Below, piece by piece: positions 62,722 through 64,000 of a stretch of 64,000 bases of DNA. Made by a program: the position numbers and the translations under genes. How positions within the stretch are numbered: the stretch's first letter is position 1; each line of letters opens with the position of its first letter. Source of the DNA: Deltaproteobacteria bacterium (GTDB lineage: Bacteria; Desulfobacterota; Desulfomonilia; UBA1062); assembly GCA_029552245.1 (NCBI GenBank), contig JAKPDW010000064.1:57128-121127 (forward strand). Reading direction: 5' to 3'. The notes under the pieces are model-generated. The model searched no databases. It was not told the DNA's origin and saw only the letters and a program-made list of their open reading frames with translations.

Positions 62722-63738
62722 ATGATCCGTGTCGGTATAAACGGTTTCGGCCGCATAGGCCGCCAGGTGCTCAAGGCGATCATGGAACGCGCCGGCGATA
62801 CGCTGCAGGTTGTGGCGATCAACGACCTCTTCGACGTGAACACCAACGCCCACCTCTACATGTACGACACGAACTACGGCACGTTCGGGGGGTCGGTGAA
62901 GGTCAAGGGCAACTCGTTCGTCATCAACGGCAACACCATCAAGAGCTTCGCCATGCGCGACCCTGCGAACATCCCGTGGGACGACGAGGGCGTCCAGATC
63001 GTGATCGAGTCCACGGGGCTGTTCACGTCCAAGACCGACGCCATGGCGCACATCTACGGCGGGGCCAAGAAGGTCATCATCACCGCGCCCGCCAAGCAGG
63101 AGGACATCACCGTGGTCATGGGCGTGAACCACACCAAGTACAGCCCGACGAAGCACCACGTCATCTCGAACGCCTCGTGCACCACCAACTGCCTGGCGCC
63201 GCCTGCCCTGGTGGTACACAAGGCGTTCGGCATCGAGAAGGGTTGGATGACCACGGTCCACGCCTACACGAACGACCAGCGCATCCTGGACATGCCCCAC
63301 AAGGACCTCAGGCGCGCACGCGCCGCAGCCATGAGCATCATCCCCACCTCCACGGGCGCCGCACGGGCCCTGTCCCTCGTCATCCCCGACCTCAAGGGCA
63401 AGGTCGACGGGTTCGCCCTGCGCGTGCCGACACCCACGGTGTCTGTGGTCGACCTCACGGTACAGCTGAGGAAGAACACCACCACCGACGACCTCAGGGC
63501 CGTCCTCAAGCGGGCGTCCAAGACCACGCTCAAGGGGATCATGGGCTGCGAGGAGAGACCGCTGGTGTCCGTGGACTTCAAGGGGAACGAGCTGTCCTCC
63601 ATCGTGGACATCGAGTACGTCAGGGTCATGCAGGACAATCTCGCGAAGATCGTGGCCTGGTACGACAACGAGTGGGGCTACTCGTGCAGGGTTGCGGACC
63701 TCGCCCGCTACATCGCGCTCAAGGGCATACCCGACTAG
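62722..63738 (+). CDS. gapA: Glyceraldehyde-3-phosphate dehydrogenase
   Basis: 338 aa. NAD-binding [18 protein letters not shown] (Asp favouring NAD), catalytic Cys in [12 protein letters not shown], His in [14 protein letters not shown], and [12 protein letters not shown]. Glycolysis/gluconeogenesis. AGGAGG lies 6 nt before ATG 62722. Confidence 0.96.
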   Translation: MIRVGINGFGRIGRQVLKAIMERAGDTLQVVAINDLFDVNTNAHLYMYDTNYGTFGGSVKVKGNSFVINGNTIKSFAMRDPANIPWDDEGVQIVIESTGLFTSKTDAMAHIYGGAKKVIITAPAKQEDITVVMGVNHTKYSPTKHHVISNASCTTNCLAPPALVVHKAFGIEKGWMTTVHAYTNDQRILDMPHKDLRRARAAAMSIIPTSTGAARALSLVIPDLKGKVDGFALRVPTPTVSVVDLTVQLRKNTTTDDLRAVLKRASKTTLKGIMGCEERPLVSVDFKGNELSSIVDIEYVRVMQDNLAKIVAWYDNEWGYSCRVADLARYIALKGIPD

Positions 63739-63754
63739 GCAAGAACCCGACGAC

Positions 63755-63789
63755 CATGCAGGGCGGGTCGATACTCCCCGCCCTGCATG
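63755..63789 (+). terminator. Strong hairpin after gapA
   Basis: Perfect 13-bp stem (CATGCAGGGCGGG with CCCGCCCTGCATG) and 9-nt loop, 16 nt after the gapA stop. No T tract follows, so it may be a terminator of the hairpin-only kind or an mRNA 3' end protector. Confidence 0.6.
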
Positions 63790-64000
63790 TGCCTGCCGGG
63801 AGGTCTTGCCCGAACATGCTTTCCGCCCGAGCCTTTTGCCTCTTGCCCGGCTCGAAGTCCCTCCCCGACACCGACCGGGCCTGATACACGCGTCCATCCG
63901 TCTCTTCCCGGCCGTCCGAACGTGAGCCCCCCGGGCTGCCGAGATCCTCGAGACGCACACCCCTTCTTGAACCTTGACCTCACTGCACCCCTTTATTTAT

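Overview
The window is G+C-rich (about two thirds by eye), densely packed and chromosomal. The gene mix suggests an anaerobic, Desulfobacterota-like (deltaproteobacterial) bacterium: haem made through sirohaem with an AhbC-type radical SAM enzyme, a type-4 iron-sulfur uracil-DNA glycosylase, sigma-54 activators with matching -24/-12 promoters, rubrerythrin-like and dodecin proteins, and a probable selenoprotein. I assign no genus. No phage, insertion sequence, rRNA or true CRISPR array was seen.

Layout. 1-6058 (minus) is one tightly overlapped operon: MBL hydrolase, lipoprotein, coaBC, uracil-DNA glycosylase, NfeD-type protease, mnmA and a TIM-barrel isomerase cut by the window edge. 6226-9780 holds a sigma-54 response regulator facing a small ORF plus a GAF/degenerate-GGDEF/degenerate HD-GYP protein that has its own -24/-12 promoter. 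10018-12339 (minus) is murJ and a lipoprotein of DUF1573 type with one in-frame TGA, read here as selenocysteine. 12453-20522 (plus) runs from a TPR/HTH protein and a hydrolase into a tetrapyrrole operon: sirohaem synthase, hemX-like gene, hemA, hemC, cobA-hemD, ahbC. aqpZ follows. 21441-27706 (minus) is an amino-acid operon (ald, amidohydrolase, two class III aminotransferases of which one lacks the catalytic lysine, and a TetR regulator) with a 7-2-7 operator at its promoter. 28032-43840 contains a chemoreceptor, a membrane peptidase, rnz, an acyl-CoA ligase, tandem dodecins, arfB, an enoyl-CoA hydratase, an ADP-ribosylglycohydrolase homologue, a LysE exporter, a hydrolase, a secreted propeller-like protein, an HDOD protein with a CheD-like partner, and a small membrane protein.

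43.8-50.3 kb is gene-poor. It contains one secreted FN3 surface protein with a sigma-54-like promoter, a five-tRNA operon (Pro, Arg, His, Arg, Lys; promoter and terminator visible), ybeY-phoH, and several intergenic direct-repeat doublets that share a period of about 70 bp. 50312-52471 is a queD-folE2-AIR-synthase operon. 52765-55315 is a divergent biotin carboxylase / lytic transglycosylase pair. 55802-60901 is an isoprenoid operon (ispA, dxs, tlyA, ispH) in which ispH carries a C-terminal multi-pass membrane domain. The window ends with a rubrerythrin-like gene and a GAF-gapA pair.

Most interesting points: the DUF1573 selenoprotein candidate with a SECIS-like hairpin; the IspH-membrane fusion; the paired active and lysine-less aminotransferases under a visible TetR-type operator; and the sigma-54 promoter at an unstudied small ORF. 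Starts were chosen from ribosome-binding sites and overlaps. All functional calls come from reading motifs; no database search was run.
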